A model generated the notes under the pieces. The model had not been told where the DNA came from, ran no database searches, and saw nothing but the letters and a program-made list of their open reading frames with translations. Both the position numbers and the translations under genes were made by a program. From NCBI RefSeq assembly GCF_031846245.1, contig NZ_JAVRIC010000031.1:1-38763 (forward strand): a stretch of 38,763 nt of DNA. Reading direction: 5' to 3'. Every line of letters begins with the position of its first letter. The stretch's first letter is position 1. The stretch is from Banduia mediterranea. GTDB taxonomy: Bacteria > Pseudomonadota > Gammaproteobacteria > Nevskiales > Nevskiaceae. Positions 24,036 to 33,936 of this stretch are shown piece after piece.

Positions 24036-25588
24036 GCGCGGTGACGCACGGCGGCGCACCGGCGGTGGCCGGCTCACCACGCCTGCTGGTGACCTTCGGC
24101 ACCTTGTCCGCCACGATGATGCAGGCGCTCGACACCACGATCGCCAACGTCGCGCTGCCGCACATGCAAGGCAGCTTGTCGGCGTCCCAGGATCAGATCG
24201 CGTGGGTGCTGACCTCGTACATCGTCGCTTCGGCGATTGCGACCACGCCCACGGGCTATCTCGCCAATCGCTTCGGCGTGAAGCGAATCTTCCTGATCGC
24301 GATCTCGGGCTTCACGATCGCCTCGATGTTGTGCGGCATCGCCGGAAACCTCGGCGAGCTCGTCCTGTTCCGTCTGCTGCAGGGCGTATTCGGCGCCGCG
24401 CTGGTGCCGCTGTCGCAGACCACTCTGCTCGACAGCTACCCTCGCGAGCAGCAGGGTTCGGCAATGGCGGCCTGGGGCGTGGGCGTGATGATCGGCCCGA
24501 TTCTGGGCCCCGCCCTCGGCGGCTGGTTGACCGAGCACTACAGCTGGCGATGGGTGTTCTATATCAATGTGCCGATCGGGATTGCCACGTTTCTGGCGCT
24601 CAGCGCCGCGCTGCCCAAATCGGAACCGAGACGCGCCGAGCCGATGGACTTCAAGGGCTTCGCATTTCTGAGCATCGCCATCGGCAGCCTGCAGTTGATG
24701 CTGGACCGAGGTCAGAGCCAGGACTGGTTCAATTCGAGTGAGATCATGATCGAATGCTGTACGGCGATCGCCTCGTTCTATCTGTTTGTCGTGCATACGC
24801 TGACCACGGACCGACCCTTCATCTCACCGCAGCTGTTTCGGGATCGAAACCTGGTCGGAGGTCTGGTGGTCATCGCGATTATGGGCATCGTGTTGTTCTC
24901 CACCTTTGCCCTGCTGCCGCCGTTCCTGCAGAACCTGCAGGGCTACCCGGTGGTGACGGCCGGCCTGGTCATGGCGCCGCGCGGCATCGGCACGATGATC
25001 GCCATGCAGATTTCCGGCCGCATCCTGCGGCGCGTCGATGCGCGCCTGCCGATCCTTGTCGGAATGTTGCTGCTGGCCTATGCCTTGTACTGGATGTCCA
25101 CGTTCAGTCTGGATGTGCCGAGCAGCCATATCGTCTGGAGCGGATTCGTTCAGGGCCTGGGGATCGGTTTCGTGTTCGTGCCGCTGTCGACCTTGAGTTT
25201 CTCGACCCTGCCACACGCCTATCGCAGCGACGGAACCTCGCTGTATGCCCTGCTGCGCAATGTCGGCAGCAGCGTGGGCATCGCGCTTGCGTTCGCCTAC
25301 CAGACCTACGGCACGCGCATGGCGCACTCGGTGCTGGTCGAGAACGTGAATCCGTACAACCCGGCCCTGATCGGCTACGTGAATGGGGATACCGGCCTGA
25401 TGGGTCTCAGCGGCCTGCTGCAGATCGAGGCGGAGGCGCAGCGGCAGGCCGCCATGATCGGCATGCTCGGCGATTTTCACTACATGGCGGTCGGCGTTCT
25501 GCTCGGTATTCCGCTGCTGCTGCTATTGAAGCCCGTGAAGCACGATCAACCCAATGCGGACGAATTCGAAGCCGCAGTCATGGAGTGA
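24032..25588 (+). CDS. emrB: EmrB-type drug:proton antiporter (DHA2 family, 14 helices)
   Basis: A 518-residue inner-membrane pump that exports hydrophobic drugs using the proton gradient, with EmrA and an outer-membrane channel. The DHA2 motif LDTTIANVALPHMQGSL (about 31-47) is followed by QDQIAWVLTSYIVASAI, the loop GYLANRFGVKRIF, and motif C-like GVGVMIGPILGPALGGWLTEHYSWRWVFYINVPIG (about 149-184). Length and hydrophobic profile fit 14 transmembrane helices. The start is GTG and overlaps the emrA stop (GTGA). The gene ends 10 bp before the convergent acyltransferase. Confidence 0.95.
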   Translation: MSAVTHGGAPAVAGSPRLLVTFGTLSATMMQALDTTIANVALPHMQGSLSASQDQIAWVLTSYIVASAIATTPTGYLANRFGVKRIFLIAISGFTIASMLCGIAGNLGELVLFRLLQGVFGAALVPLSQTTLLDSYPREQQGSAMAAWGVGVMIGPILGPALGGWLTEHYSWRWVFYINVPIGIATFLALSAALPKSEPRRAEPMDFKGFAFLSIAIGSLQLMLDRGQSQDWFNSSEIMIECCTAIASFYLFVVHTLTTDRPFISPQLFRDRNLVGGLVVIAIMGIVLFSTFALLPPFLQNLQGYPVVTAGLVMAPRGIGTMIAMQISGRILRRVDARLPILVGMLLLAYALYWMSTFSLDVPSSHIVWSGFVQGLGIGFVFVPLSTLSFSTLPHAYRSDGTSLYALLRNVGSSVGIALAFAYQTYGTRMAHSVLVENVNPYNPALIGYVNGDTGLMGLSGLLQIEAEAQRQAAMIGMLGDFHYMAVGVLLGIPLLLLLKPVKHDQPNADEFEAAVME

Positions 25589-25598
25589 GGCGCTGCGC

Positions 25599-26528
25599 TC
25601 AGACGGTATGTGGCCGCGCCTCGCCGTGAGCGCTTCCGGCCAGCGTATCCAGCCGTTTGTCCTTGCGCGTCCACAGCGTATTGACCCACTGCTGGAAGCG
25701 CATGCGAAACGCGGCATCAGCTTGATAGTTGCCGCCGAGGTGCTCGGTCGGAACCGGCAACACATCAATGTGGATTACCAAATCATTCTGTTCGCCGCGC
25801 AGGAACCCGCCGACCAACGAGTGCCGGCTCGGTTGGTAGGCGATGCTCACATCGATGATGCCGGCGAACTGATCCCCCATCGCGTTGAGCGCGAACGACA
25901 TGCCGGCCGATTTCGGCCGCAGCAGATGCCGGTACGGTGAGCCGCGCGAGACGCGCTTGGCTTCGGTAAATCGGGTGCCTTCGAGGAAGTTCACGACCGT
26001 AGCCGGGCGTTCGCGATACTTCGCGCACATGCGCCGCGTGGTTTCCAGATCCTGGTCGCGCAGCGCCGGATTCTTCTTCAGTGATTCCTTGGTGTGCCGC
26101 TTCATGAACGGGAAATCCAGCGCCCAGCAGGCCTGGCCGATGATCGGCACGTACTTGAGCTGGTCCTTGAGGAAGAAGCGCGGGAACGGCGCGCGGCCAT
26201 GCAACACATCGAACAACAAGACGATATCGACCCAGGACTGGTGATTGCAGATCAGCAGCCAGCTGCGTTTCGGGTCCAGTGTTCCATTGATCTCGACGCG
26301 CCAATTGATCGGATAGAGGGTACGCAGGAAGATTCCGTTGGCGCCGACCCAGGCATTGGCGATCGCGATCAGGATTCCGGCACACAGGCTGCGCCAGGCC
26401 GGAACCGGCACCAGCAGCTTCAACAGGATGAACGGAATCATCAGGCTGAAAGCCACCGTGATCAGCACACACAGCCCGATGAAGCCCAGCACCGAGACCA
26501 GTGAGCGTGGCAGAAACAGGGAAATCAT
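25599..26528 (-). CDS. PlsC-type 1-acylglycerol-3-phosphate acyltransferase (YihG-like)
   Basis: A 309-residue membrane-associated acyltransferase of phospholipid metabolism. Two hydrophobic segments near the N-terminus (about 8-40 and 48-68) anchor it. The catalytic HX4D motif is NHQSWVD (His96, Asp101). [27 protein letters not shown] forms block II, and the glycerophosphate-binding block is [11 protein letters not shown] (183-186 EGTR). These match the YihG group, which acylates lysophosphatidic acid. Its start overlaps the hemE stop (ATGA, 26525-26528), so it is probably translated from the hemE message. Confidence 0.93.
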   Translation of the reverse strand: MISLFLPRSLVSVLGFIGLCVLITVAFSLMIPFILLKLLVPVPAWRSLCAGILIAIANAWVGANGIFLRTLYPINWRVEINGTLDPKRSWLLICNHQSWVDIVLLFDVLHGRAPFPRFFLKDQLKYVPIIGQACWALDFPFMKRHTKESLKKNPALRDQDLETTRRMCAKYRERPATVVNFLEGTRFTEAKRVSRGSPYRHLLRPKSAGMSFALNAMGDQFAGIIDVSIAYQPSRHSLVGGFLRGEQNDLVIHIDVLPVPTEHLGGNYQADAAFRMRFQQWVNTLWTRKDKRLDTLAGSAHGEARPHTV

Positions 26529-27601
26529 GAGGCCCGTCCGGGGCGCAGGTGATACGCGGGGCTGAGTTCTTGCACGGCTTCGATCATGGCGCCGGCGTGA
26601 TCGGGCGGTACGCCCTGCAGAATGCCGTGACCGAGGTTGAAGACGTGGCCGGAACCGTGGCCGAAACTTTCAAGCACGCGCGCCACCTCGGCACGGATCA
26701 CGGACGGCGGCGCAAACAGCGCGCACGGGTCCAGGTTACCCTGGATCGCCACGCGCTCGCCGACGCGTGCGCGCGCAACCGACAGATCGGTGGTCCAGTC
26801 CACGCCAAGCGCGGTGCAACCGGTATCCGCCATCGCTTCCAGATGTTGACCGCCATTCTTGGTGAACAGAATCACCGGTACGTCCGGCGCAAGCGCCTGG
26901 ACGCGCGCGACGATCTTCGCCATGGGTGCCAGCGAGAAGCGCTGATACAAGGCAGGTGACAGCACGCCGCCCCAGGTGTCGAAGACCATCAGCGCCTGCG
27001 CACCGGCCCTGGCCTGCGCGGCGAGGTATTGCGTGACCGACTCGGCAAGCTTGTCGACCAGCATCTGCAGCGCCTCGGGTTCCTCGAACGCCATGCGCTT
27101 GATGATCGCGAAGTCATGTCCGCCACGGCCCTCGACCATGTAGGTCGCCAGCGTCCACGGGCTGCCGGAAAAGCCGATCAGCGGCACGCGACCGTTGAGC
27201 GCGCCGCGAATCGTGCGCACGCCGTCCATCACGTAGCGCAGCTCGGTTTCCGGGTCCGGTAGTGGCAGTGCCTCGATGGCTGCCGCACTGCGCAATGGCC
27301 GTTCGAACTTCGGGCCTTCGCCTTCAGCGAAGTACAGGCCCAGACCCATCGCGTCCGGAATCGTGAGGATGTCGGAAAACAGGATCGCCGCGTCCAGCGG
27401 GTAGCGGTCCAGTGGTTGCAGCGTGACTTCGCAGGCCAGCTCCGGCGTCTTGCACAGCCTCAGGAAATCGCCGGCTCGCGCGCGCGATGCACGGTATTCT
27501 GGGAGATAGCGCCCGGCCTGGCGCATCATCCATACCGGCGTGCGGTCCACGGGTTCGCGGCGCAGCGCGCGCAGGAATCGGTCGTTTTTCAGCTCAGACA
27601 T
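26525..27601 (-). CDS. hemE: Uroporphyrinogen decarboxylase
   Basis: A 358-residue cytoplasmic enzyme of heme synthesis that decarboxylates the four acetate side chains of uroporphyrinogen III to give coproporphyrinogen III. The substrate-binding signature [15 protein letters not shown] holds Arg27 and Arg31, and the catalytic Asp is Asp77 in [33 protein letters not shown] and the C-terminal [15 protein letters not shown] are further family blocks. Length is standard. It lies 41 bp downstream of pyrF and overlaps the acyltransferase. Confidence 0.98.
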   Translation of the reverse strand: MSELKNDRFLRALRREPVDRTPVWMMRQAGRYLPEYRASRARAGDFLRLCKTPELACEVTLQPLDRYPLDAAILFSDILTIPDAMGLGLYFAEGEGPKFERPLRSAAAIEALPLPDPETELRYVMDGVRTIRGALNGRVPLIGFSGSPWTLATYMVEGRGGHDFAIIKRMAFEEPEALQMLVDKLAESVTQYLAAQARAGAQALMVFDTWGGVLSPALYQRFSLAPMAKIVARVQALAPDVPVILFTKNGGQHLEAMADTGCTALGVDWTTDLSVARARVGERVAIQGNLDPCALFAPPSVIRAEVARVLESFGHGSGHVFNLGHGILQGVPPDHAGAMIEAVQELSPAYHLRPGRAS

Positions 27602-27642
27602 CCGGTTGTCCAGGAACGAGAGTCAAGGGGCGTAGCCGGGCA

Positions 27643-28350
27643 TCATAGCGCCGACGCGATTTCGTGCTGTATCGCCTGCGCCATGGCGCGCGGATCGGCC
27701 GCATCGCGGATCGGTCGGCCGACGACGAGATAATCGGCTCCGGCGCGGATCGCGTCGGCCGGCGTCATGATGCGCTTCTGGTCGGCTTCCACGCGGTTTT
27801 CGACCGGCCGGATGCCGGGCGTCACGCAGATCAGTTTGTCGCCGATCTCGGCCTTGAGCTTTGCCACCTCCAGGCCCGAGGACACCACGCCGTCGCAACC
27901 GGCCGCCAGCGCGCGGCGTGCGCGCGACAGCACCAGCGCCGGGATGTCGCATTCGAAGCCCAGGTCGTCGAGATCGCCCTGGTCGAGCGAGGTCAGCGCC
28001 GTGACCCCGAGCACCTTGATCGACGAATTCCCCTTGGCGCCAGCGGCGGCTTCCATGATCGACTGGTTGCCGTGCACCGTGCAGAAGTCGGCGCCGCGCT
28101 CGGCGAGTCCGCGCACTGCGCGCGCCACGGTTTCCGGGATGTCGAAAAACTTGAGGTCCACGAACACGCGCTTGTGTTCGGCACGCAGCCAGTCCAGAAA
28201 CTCGAAGAAGCCGGGCTGCATGAACAGCTCCAGGCCGATCTTGTAGAACACCGCCGCGTCGCCGATTACTGCGACCAGCCCCTTGGCGTCGGGGATGGTG
28301 GGCAGGTCGAGGGCGACGATGAGGCGTTCGTTGGGGGCTGGGGTGGGCAT
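27643..28350 (-). CDS. pyrF: Orotidine 5'-phosphate decarboxylase
   Basis: A 235-residue TIM-barrel enzyme that makes UMP in de novo pyrimidine synthesis. IVALDLP holds substrate-binding Asp15, and KIGLELF holds Lys37. The catalytic charged network is in FVDLKFFDIPETV (Asp65, Lys67, Asp70). The phosphate-binding loop is near the C-terminus (YLVVGRPI), and TPGIRP is another family block. Length and motifs are normal. It follows vapC by 20 bp on the same strand and probably shares a message with hemE. Confidence 0.98.
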   Translation of the reverse strand: MPTPAPNERLIVALDLPTIPDAKGLVAVIGDAAVFYKIGLELFMQPGFFEFLDWLRAEHKRVFVDLKFFDIPETVARAVRGLAERGADFCTVHGNQSIMEAAAGAKGNSSIKVLGVTALTSLDQGDLDDLGFECDIPALVLSRARRALAAGCDGVVSSGLEVAKLKAEIGDKLICVTPGIRPVENRVEADQKRIMTPADAIRAGADYLVVGRPIRDAADPRAMAQAIQHEIASAL

Positions 28351-28370
28351 GGTTCCAGGACAGTTGCGGA

Positions 28371-28790
28371 CTACAGGAAGGGATTATGAACAATCAGACG
28401 ATCCAGCTTCTGTCCGTGTTGCAGGTCTTCGCTGTAGAGCCGGCGACAACCGGACTGCATGGCGGCCGAGACGATCAGGGCATCGTAGAAGTTGAAGCCA
28501 TACCGTTCCTGGATGTCGATCCCGCGTCGATAAAGTTCGGGAGTGGGCATCACCCGCCATAGCGGAGCCAGCACCACGTCGAGATAGTCGCGCGCAGTCG
28601 CCGGCGTCATCGGGATACTGGCCTTGCGCAGACCGGCATTCAGACATTCCTGAACCACCTGAAAACTGATGCAGGCATCGCCCTTGGCCAGGGCGGATTC
28701 GACCAGACGCCGCGCGACCCGGTGCTTTTGTGGTTCGCTGTCGTCGAGATGGTAGAGCAGGATGTTGGTGTCGAGAAAATCAACGCTCAT
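28371..28790 (-). CDS. vapC: PIN-domain toxin (VapC type)
   Basis: A 139-residue PIN-domain ribonuclease, probably a toxin that cuts RNA when freed from its antitoxin. The acidic metal-binding residues are Asp7 (VDFLDTNILLYHLD), Glu48 (VVQECLN), Asp103 (NFYDALIVSAAM) and Asp122 (SEDLQHG), the canonical PIN quartet. The gene overlaps the upstream antitoxin by 11 bp, the usual VapBC layout. It sits between hrpA and pyrF, neither of which is functionally related, which suggests insertion. Confidence 0.9.
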   Translation of the reverse strand: MSVDFLDTNILLYHLDDSEPQKHRVARRLVESALAKGDACISFQVVQECLNAGLRKASIPMTPATARDYLDVVLAPLWRVMPTPELYRRGIDIQERYGFNFYDALIVSAAMQSGCRRLYSEDLQHGQKLDRLIVHNPFL

Positions 28791-29001
28791 TGAGCTCGTC
28801 CCGGCTCAATTTTCGGCCAAGACGAACCTGCCCGCGCAGCTGCGCCATGACCTCCTCATAGCGCTGCGTCCGGTTTTCGCGTTCGGTGTATTCCACCAGC
28901 CAGGCACGAAACTTCTCGTTCAGCGTGCTGTGTTCGGCCCGGGCCTTGGACCGCGCGGCTTCAATCAAGTCGTCCTGAGCGCTGAGGGTAATGTTCTTCA
29001 T
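28780..29001 (-). CDS. vapB: Ribbon-helix-helix-like antitoxin (VapB type)
   Basis: A 73-residue protein. The N-terminal MKNITLSAQDDLIEAARSKARAEHSTLNEKFRAWL pattern (one beta strand then two helices) fits a ribbon-helix-helix DNA-binding fold. The charged C-terminal tail (YTERENRTQRYEEVMAQLRGQV...) would wrap and inhibit the toxin. It overlaps vapC by 11 bp and probably represses its own promoter at the inverted repeat 20 bp upstream. No good ribosome-binding site is visible. Confidence 0.82.
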   Translation of the reverse strand: MKNITLSAQDDLIEAARSKARAEHSTLNEKFRAWLVEYTERENRTQRYEEVMAQLRGQVRLGRKLSRDELNER

Positions 29002-29019
29002 GGTGAATCACGAGAAATG

Positions 29020-29040
29020 TGTGCACGAAAGCAGTGTACA
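29020..29040. promoter_or_regulatory. Operator-like inverted repeat upstream of vapB
   Basis: TGTGCAC (29020-29026) and GTGTACA (29034-29040) pair at 6 of 7 positions around a 7-bp spacer. It is 19 bp upstream of the vapB start and abuts the hrpA stop codon, where a VapBC autoregulatory operator would be expected. Confidence 0.45.
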
Positions 29041-32000
29041 TCACTGTTTCAGTGCGGCAACAAGCTTGGCGGCATTCGGCCCGCCGATCGCCTTGAGTTC
29101 CTGCGCGAACAGCAGCACGCGCCATTCCTCCAGCAGCCAACGCGCCGGATGCCAGGCCGATGGCAGCGCCTGCGCCAGCGGCCAGACCTTCGCGTTCAGT
29201 TCCTGATCGCGCTGCGGCTTGTTGGCGATGCGGTCCAGGCGCAGCGACAGCGCCTTGAGGTAGACCGGAATCCGCGGCCAGGCCTCGCCCGGGATTTCGC
29301 GTGCAAAACCCGGCGCCAGCAAGCTTTCGATCTGCTGGCGCATGTCGCGTCCGGCATCCGGCCAAGTGGATTCGAGTCTGCCGATACGGATGCGCAGCAC
29401 CGAGGCCTGCGCCAGCCAGTCCTTGATTTCGTCGAGGCTGCGATAGGCCGTCTGTGAAAACTGGCCGCGGCGCTCGAAGGCCGCCTGAAACCCGGCCTGG
29501 GTGCGCGGCACGTTGCCGTCCAACAGCACCTCGTCGACCAGCCGCGCCGCCAGATCCTCGGCCAACGTGTCCGGCCGCAGTTCGGTGCCGACCAGCGACA
29601 GGCCGAAGGCGCGCTGCGCGCTCTTGCGCAGGTCGCGCACGCGGTCGGCGATGCGGGTCATCAGCAAGGCGCGTACGCCGACGCGATGCGCGGCTTCGGC
29701 CGCATCGCGGGATTCGAACAGGCGCAGACGCAGTTGGCCCTGATCCAGGGCCAGCGCCGGAATTCCGCGCGCGCCGGTGTCGGTATCGGTGTTGGAATGG
29801 GCCTCGTCCGGCAGGTCGCCGAAATCCCAGTGTTCGACCTTGTCGCGCACCCAGGGATTCGGGCCGGCCGCGCGGTTGAGCGCCTCGCGCGCGGCCTCGC
29901 GTTTGCCGTGCTGCAGAACCTCCAGGCTTGCGCCTTCGGCAAGCTTGCGGCCGCGTTCGTCCTCGACCAGGAACCACGGCCGCAGATGGGCTTCGAGCTT
30001 GTCCGGCTCGAAATCTTCGGGCTTGAGTTCGAAGCCGGTCATGGTCTTGAAACGCGTGCACAGTGCCGGCAGCAGCGCGCCGTCGGCCGGCGACAGGCTT
30101 TCAGCCAGCGCGCGGCCGTACTCGGCGGCCGGCGTGCAGTGGCGCCGCAGGGAATTCGGCAGCGAACGCAGCAGGCCTTCGAACAGCGCCGGACGCAGGC
30201 CCGGCACCAGCCAGTCGAAGGGCTGCGCGTCGAGCCGATGCAGCAGCGCCAGCGGCAGCTGGATGACCACGCCGTCGGCGTCCGATCCGGGATCGTGGCG
30301 GTAGCTCAGGCGCAGGCTCAGTTCGCCGAGTTCGAGATGGTCCGGGAACAAGGCCTTGACGTCGGTGCTCGCGCCGCGTCGCAGCACATCGGCTTCTTCC
30401 ATCAACAGCGTGTGGCGTTCGACGCCGCCCTGACGGCTTTCGATGCCGCTGCGATGCAGCCATTTCCTGAGCGCGGCGACGGTGTTCATGTCCGCCGGAA
30501 TGCACGCGTCGTAGAACGCGAACCACTGGTCCTCGTCGGCCAGCAGGTCCGGCCGGCGCAGACGGATTTCCTGTTCGCGCAGCGATTCGATCAAGGCCAA
30601 GTTCTGTTTCAGGAACTGCGGCTTGTTCGGCAGATTGCCGCGCACCAGGGCTTCGAGTATGAAGATGCCGCGCGCTTCGGCCGGCTCGATCGAACCGTAG
30701 TGCCGCACACGCTTGTACAGCGGCAAGCCGAGCAGGCTGCCGTATTCGGTGGCCGTGACCTCGCCGCGCTGCGCGTTCCATTCCGGGTGCTGATACCTGC
30801 GCTTGAGCAGATGGGTGCCGACGGCTTCCAGCCATTCGATTTCGATCGCGGCATTGGTCCGTGCGAACAGTTGCGAGGTCTGCACCAGTTGCGCGCTCAT
30901 CACCCAGGCCGGCGCCTTCTTGGCGATGCCGGAGCCCGGAAAGAGGCGGAACTTGCGGCCGCGCGGACCCAGATATTCGCCGGCCTCGAGCCTGCCGCTG
31001 CGCAGGCGCTGTGCTGGCTGCTTGTAGCCGATGTGGTCGATCAGCCCGGTCAGCAGCGCCTGATGCAGCGGCGCATACAGATCCTCCGGCATCAGCTGCG
31101 TTTCCCGCAGATCGCCACCGAGCGCATCCGTCACCTGGCGGAACACCTGGTCCCATTCGAGCATGCGAGTGAACGACAGGAAGTGCGTGCTGCAGGCGTG
31201 CCGCAGATCGCGATTCGACAGTTCCTCGCGCCACTGCCGCCAGCGCTGCCACAGTTGCAGCAGCGTCAGAAAGTCCGAGCGCAGATGCCGCCATTCGGCA
31301 TGTTTCTGGCGCGCGGCCTCGCGCCTGTCCGGCGGCACTTCATGCGGATCCTGCACCGACAGCGCAGCGGCCAGCACCGCGACTTCGCGCGGACACGGCG
31401 TGTCACGGCCGGCGATGGCGATGCGCGCGATGCGCGGGTCCAGCGGCAGCCGCGCCAATTCCTGGCCCTGCCGGGTGATGCGCCGCTCGCCGGCCTCGCC
31501 TTCCATCGCGCCGAGCAGTTGCAGCAGGCGATAGCCTTCGGTCACGTGTCTGGAGGCCGGCGCGTCGATCCACGGGAAATCCTCGACCGCGCCGAGCCGC
31601 AGCGCCTGCATCTGCAGGATCACGCCGGCCAGATTGGAACGCAGGATTTCTGGGTCGGTGAACCGCTCGCGTTTGGCGAAGTCTTGCTCGGCGTAGAGCC
31701 GCAGACAGATGCCGGGACCGACCCGGCCGCAGCGCCCGGCGCGTTGATTCGAGGCGGCCTGGCTGATCGGCTCGATGTGTAGTTGCTGCACGCCCAGACG
31801 CGTGGAATAGCGGTTGACGCGCGCGCTGCCGGTATCCACGACGTAACGGATGCCGGGCACCGTGACCGAGGTTTCGGCGACGTTGGTGGCCAGCACGATG
31901 CGCGGCGGCCCGCCGGTGGAGAACACGCGGTCCTGCTGCGCTGCCGGCAGGCGTGAATACAGCGGCAAGACCTGCGCGTGCGGGAAGCGCTTCGGCAGCA

Positions 32001-32901
32001 GCCGCGCGCAGTCCTTGATTTCGCGTTCGCCGGGCAGGAACACCAATATGTCCCCGTCCGGTCGCGGTCGCCACAGCGATTCGATGCCGCGCGCGACCTG
32101 GTCTTCGAGATCCTCGTCCTTCTCGGCCTCGCGATAGCGGACCTCCACCGGAAAGCTGCGGCCGGACACGGTGAGAATCGGCGCGCCGTCGAAATGCGCG
32201 GACAGACGTTCCGGGTCCAGCGTGGCCGAGGTGATGAGGATCTTCAAATCCGGACGGCGCTGCTGAATCTGCCGCAGGCGGCCCAGCAGGAAATCGATGT
32301 TGAGGCTGCGCTCGTGGGCCTCGTCGATGATGATGGCGTCGTAGGCTTCGAGCCAGCGGTCGCGCGACAGCTCCGCCAGCAGGATACCGTCCGTCATCAG
32401 CTTGATCAGGGAGTGCTCGCCCACGCGCTTGTCGAAGCGCGTCTCGAAGCCGACCAGCCCGCCCACCGGCACTTTCAGTTCTTCCGCGATGCGTGAGGCC
32501 AGCGCCCGCGCCGCCAGCCGCCGCGGCTGGGTATGGCCGATCAGGCCGCGTCGCCCGCAGCCGGCTTCGAGCAGCAGCTTGGGCAACTGTGTGGACTTGC
32601 CGGAACCGGTCTCGCCGCAGACTACCAGCACGGAATGCTTGCGGATCGCGCTCAGCAGTTCTTCGCGCGCCTGCGTGACCGGCAGCGCCTCCGGGTAATG
32701 GATGTGTCGTGGCAGCAGACGGCGCCGGTTTTCGGCGCGCCGCTGCGCTGCTTCGAGATCGCGAGCCAGCCCAGCCTCGTCAATGCGCCGACCGCGGCCG
32801 GCACGCTGCAACAACTGCGCGAAGCGCGAAGCGTCGCGCACCATCAGCTGGGGCGCAAGCAAACGCAGGCGGTCGGAGAGCTCGGCGCGGGACGGCATCA
32901 A
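29041..32901 (-). CDS. hrpA: ATP-dependent RNA helicase HrpA (DEAH box)
   Basis: A 1286-residue DEAH-box helicase, the normal full length of bacterial HrpA. Walker A is GETGSGKST (96-104), motif Ia TQPRRLAARALA, motif II DEAH (193-196), motif III SATLD, and motif VI SNQRAGRCGRVGPG. It then carries the winged-helix/ratchet and OB-fold region, and the long C-terminal DUF3418 extension characteristic of HrpA. It acts in the cytoplasm on mRNA and, in E. coli, on stalled ribosomes. It is divergent from the FNT channel gene. The vapBC operator touches its stop codon. Confidence 0.97.
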   Translation of the reverse strand: MMPSRAELSDRLRLLAPQLMVRDASRFAQLLQRAGRGRRIDEAGLARDLEAAQRRAENRRRLLPRHIHYPEALPVTQAREELLSAIRKHSVLVVCGETGSGKSTQLPKLLLEAGCGRRGLIGHTQPRRLAARALASRIAEELKVPVGGLVGFETRFDKRVGEHSLIKLMTDGILLAELSRDRWLEAYDAIIIDEAHERSLNIDFLLGRLRQIQQRRPDLKILITSATLDPERLSAHFDGAPILTVSGRSFPVEVRYREAEKDEDLEDQVARGIESLWRPRPDGDILVFLPGEREIKDCARLLPKRFPHAQVLPLYSRLPAAQQDRVFSTGGPPRIVLATNVAETSVTVPGIRYVVDTGSARVNRYSTRLGVQQLHIEPISQAASNQRAGRCGRVGPGICLRLYAEQDFAKRERFTDPEILRSNLAGVILQMQALRLGAVEDFPWIDAPASRHVTEGYRLLQLLGAMEGEAGERRITRQGQELARLPLDPRIARIAIAGRDTPCPREVAVLAAALSVQDPHEVPPDRREAARQKHAEWRHLRSDFLTLLQLWQRWRQWREELSNRDLRHACSTHFLSFTRMLEWDQVFRQVTDALGGDLRETQLMPEDLYAPLHQALLTGLIDHIGYKQPAQRLRSGRLEAGEYLGPRGRKFRLFPGSGIAKKAPAWVMSAQLVQTSQLFARTNAAIEIEWLEAVGTHLLKRRYQHPEWNAQRGEVTATEYGSLLGLPLYKRVRHYGSIEPAEARGIFILEALVRGNLPNKPQFLKQNLALIESLREQEIRLRRPDLLADEDQWFAFYDACIPADMNTVAALRKWLHRSGIESRQGGVERHTLLMEEADVLRRGASTDVKALFPDHLELGELSLRLSYRHDPGSDADGVVIQLPLALLHRLDAQPFDWLVPGLRPALFEGLLRSLPNSLRRHCTPAAEYGRALAESLSPADGALLPALCTRFKTMTGFELKPEDFEPDKLEAHLRPWFLVEDERGRKLAEGASLEVLQHGKREAAREALNRAAGPNPWVRDKVEHWDFGDLPDEAHSNTDTDTGARGIPALALDQGQLRLRLFESRDAAEAAHRVGVRALLMTRIADRVRDLRKSAQRAFGLSLVGTELRPDTLAEDLAARLVDEVLLDGNVPRTQAGFQAAFERRGQFSQTAYRSLDEIKDWLAQASVLRIRIGRLESTWPDAGRDMRQQIESLLAPGFAREIPGEAWPRIPVYLKALSLRLDRIANKPQRDQELNAKVWPLAQALPSAWHPARWLLEEWRVLLFAQELKAIGGPNAAKLVAALKQ

Positions 32902-33034
32902 TACAGAGGCGGGTGCAAGACGGAACCCGCTATTGTCCGGTCTCGCGTGCGCCGATTCCAGCGCCAGCGGAAGGTTTCAGGCCGGGTTCATGGCAGCGCT
33001 GACACTGTCAGACGCGTTTTGCCACCTGCCTATC

Positions 33035-33880
33035 ATGAGCGACGACAAGCCGGTAACCCACCGATTCGATGACCCCGAATCGCAGTTGTCCGCAGAAGAA
33101 AAGGACAACGTGACCGCAAACCTGCCGCCACGGGCGGCGGTGTTGCACGAAACCATTCGCACTCAGGGCGAGGAAGAGCTAAAGCGGGTGGTTTCGGCTC
33201 TGTGGTGGTCGGCGCTCGCAGCCGGTCTGTCCATGGGCTTTTCGATGGTCGCCAAGGGCGTGCTGCATGCCTACCTTCCACCGGGTGGCATCAACCACCT
33301 GATCTCGAATCTGGGGTACAGCGTAGGCTTTCTGGTGGTGATCATCGCGCGTCAGCAGTTGTTCACCGAAAACACGCTGACCGCCGTATTGCCGCTGATG
33401 AGGCAGCCCACACAGGCCAAGCTGCTCAAACTGCTGCGCTTGTGGGGCGTGGTGCTGGTCGGAAACCTGGCCGGAGTCACGCTGTTCGCCGCCGGCGTGG
33501 CCTATGGCGATCTGTTTGGCGATCCGGTGCGCGCATCCTTCGTCAGCCTGGGTGAAGAAGTCATGAAAAACACCGCCACGCAGATGTTCACCAAGGGCAT
33601 CGTCGCGGGCTGGTTGATCGCGACGATGGTATGGCTGATTCCCGCCGTGCACGAATCCAAGATCGTCATCATCACGGTGATGACCTATCTGATCGGCGTG
33701 GCCAACTTCACGCACATCATCGCCGGTGCCACCGAGATCGCTTATCTGGGGTTCGTCGGCAATATCTCGGCCGCCGAAGGCATTTTCCGATTCGGTGTGC
33801 CGACCTTGCTCGGCAACATCGTCGGCGGTGCCTTCATTTTCGCGCTGATCAGCCACGCACAGGTGCGGCGCGAAGTCTGA
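33035..33880 (+). CDS. Formate/nitrite transporter family channel, YfdC-like
   Basis: A 281-residue inner-membrane protein of the FNT family. A hydrophilic N-terminal segment of about 65 residues precedes six helices (about 66-275). ALAAGLSMGFSMVAKGVL, IARQQLFTENTLTAVLPL and LIGVANFTHIIAGATEIAYL match the YfdC branch, in which the F/FTE(N/T) signature replaces the G-x-x-N loop of FocA. Its substrate is not established. The frame is open to 32702; the MSDDKPV start at 33035 is the likeliest, though Met at 32990 (adding 15 residues) is possible. Neither has a strong ribosome-binding site. Confidence 0.88.
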   Translation: MSDDKPVTHRFDDPESQLSAEEKDNVTANLPPRAAVLHETIRTQGEEELKRVVSALWWSALAAGLSMGFSMVAKGVLHAYLPPGGINHLISNLGYSVGFLVVIIARQQLFTENTLTAVLPLMRQPTQAKLLKLLRLWGVVLVGNLAGVTLFAAGVAYGDLFGDPVRASFVSLGEEVMKNTATQMFTKGIVAGWLIATMVWLIPAVHESKIVIITVMTYLIGVANFTHIIAGATEIAYLGFVGNISAAEGIFRFGVPTLLGNIVGGAFIFALISHAQVRREV

Positions 33881-33936
33881 TTGGATACGTGAATGAAGAG
33901 ATCGTTAACGTGAATCACGCGCGGCGTGCCGACCTA

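Noticed and set aside
29686-31782. A 698-codon plus-strand open frame opposite hrpA
   Set aside because: No domain or start context; hrpA motifs run through the opposite strand.
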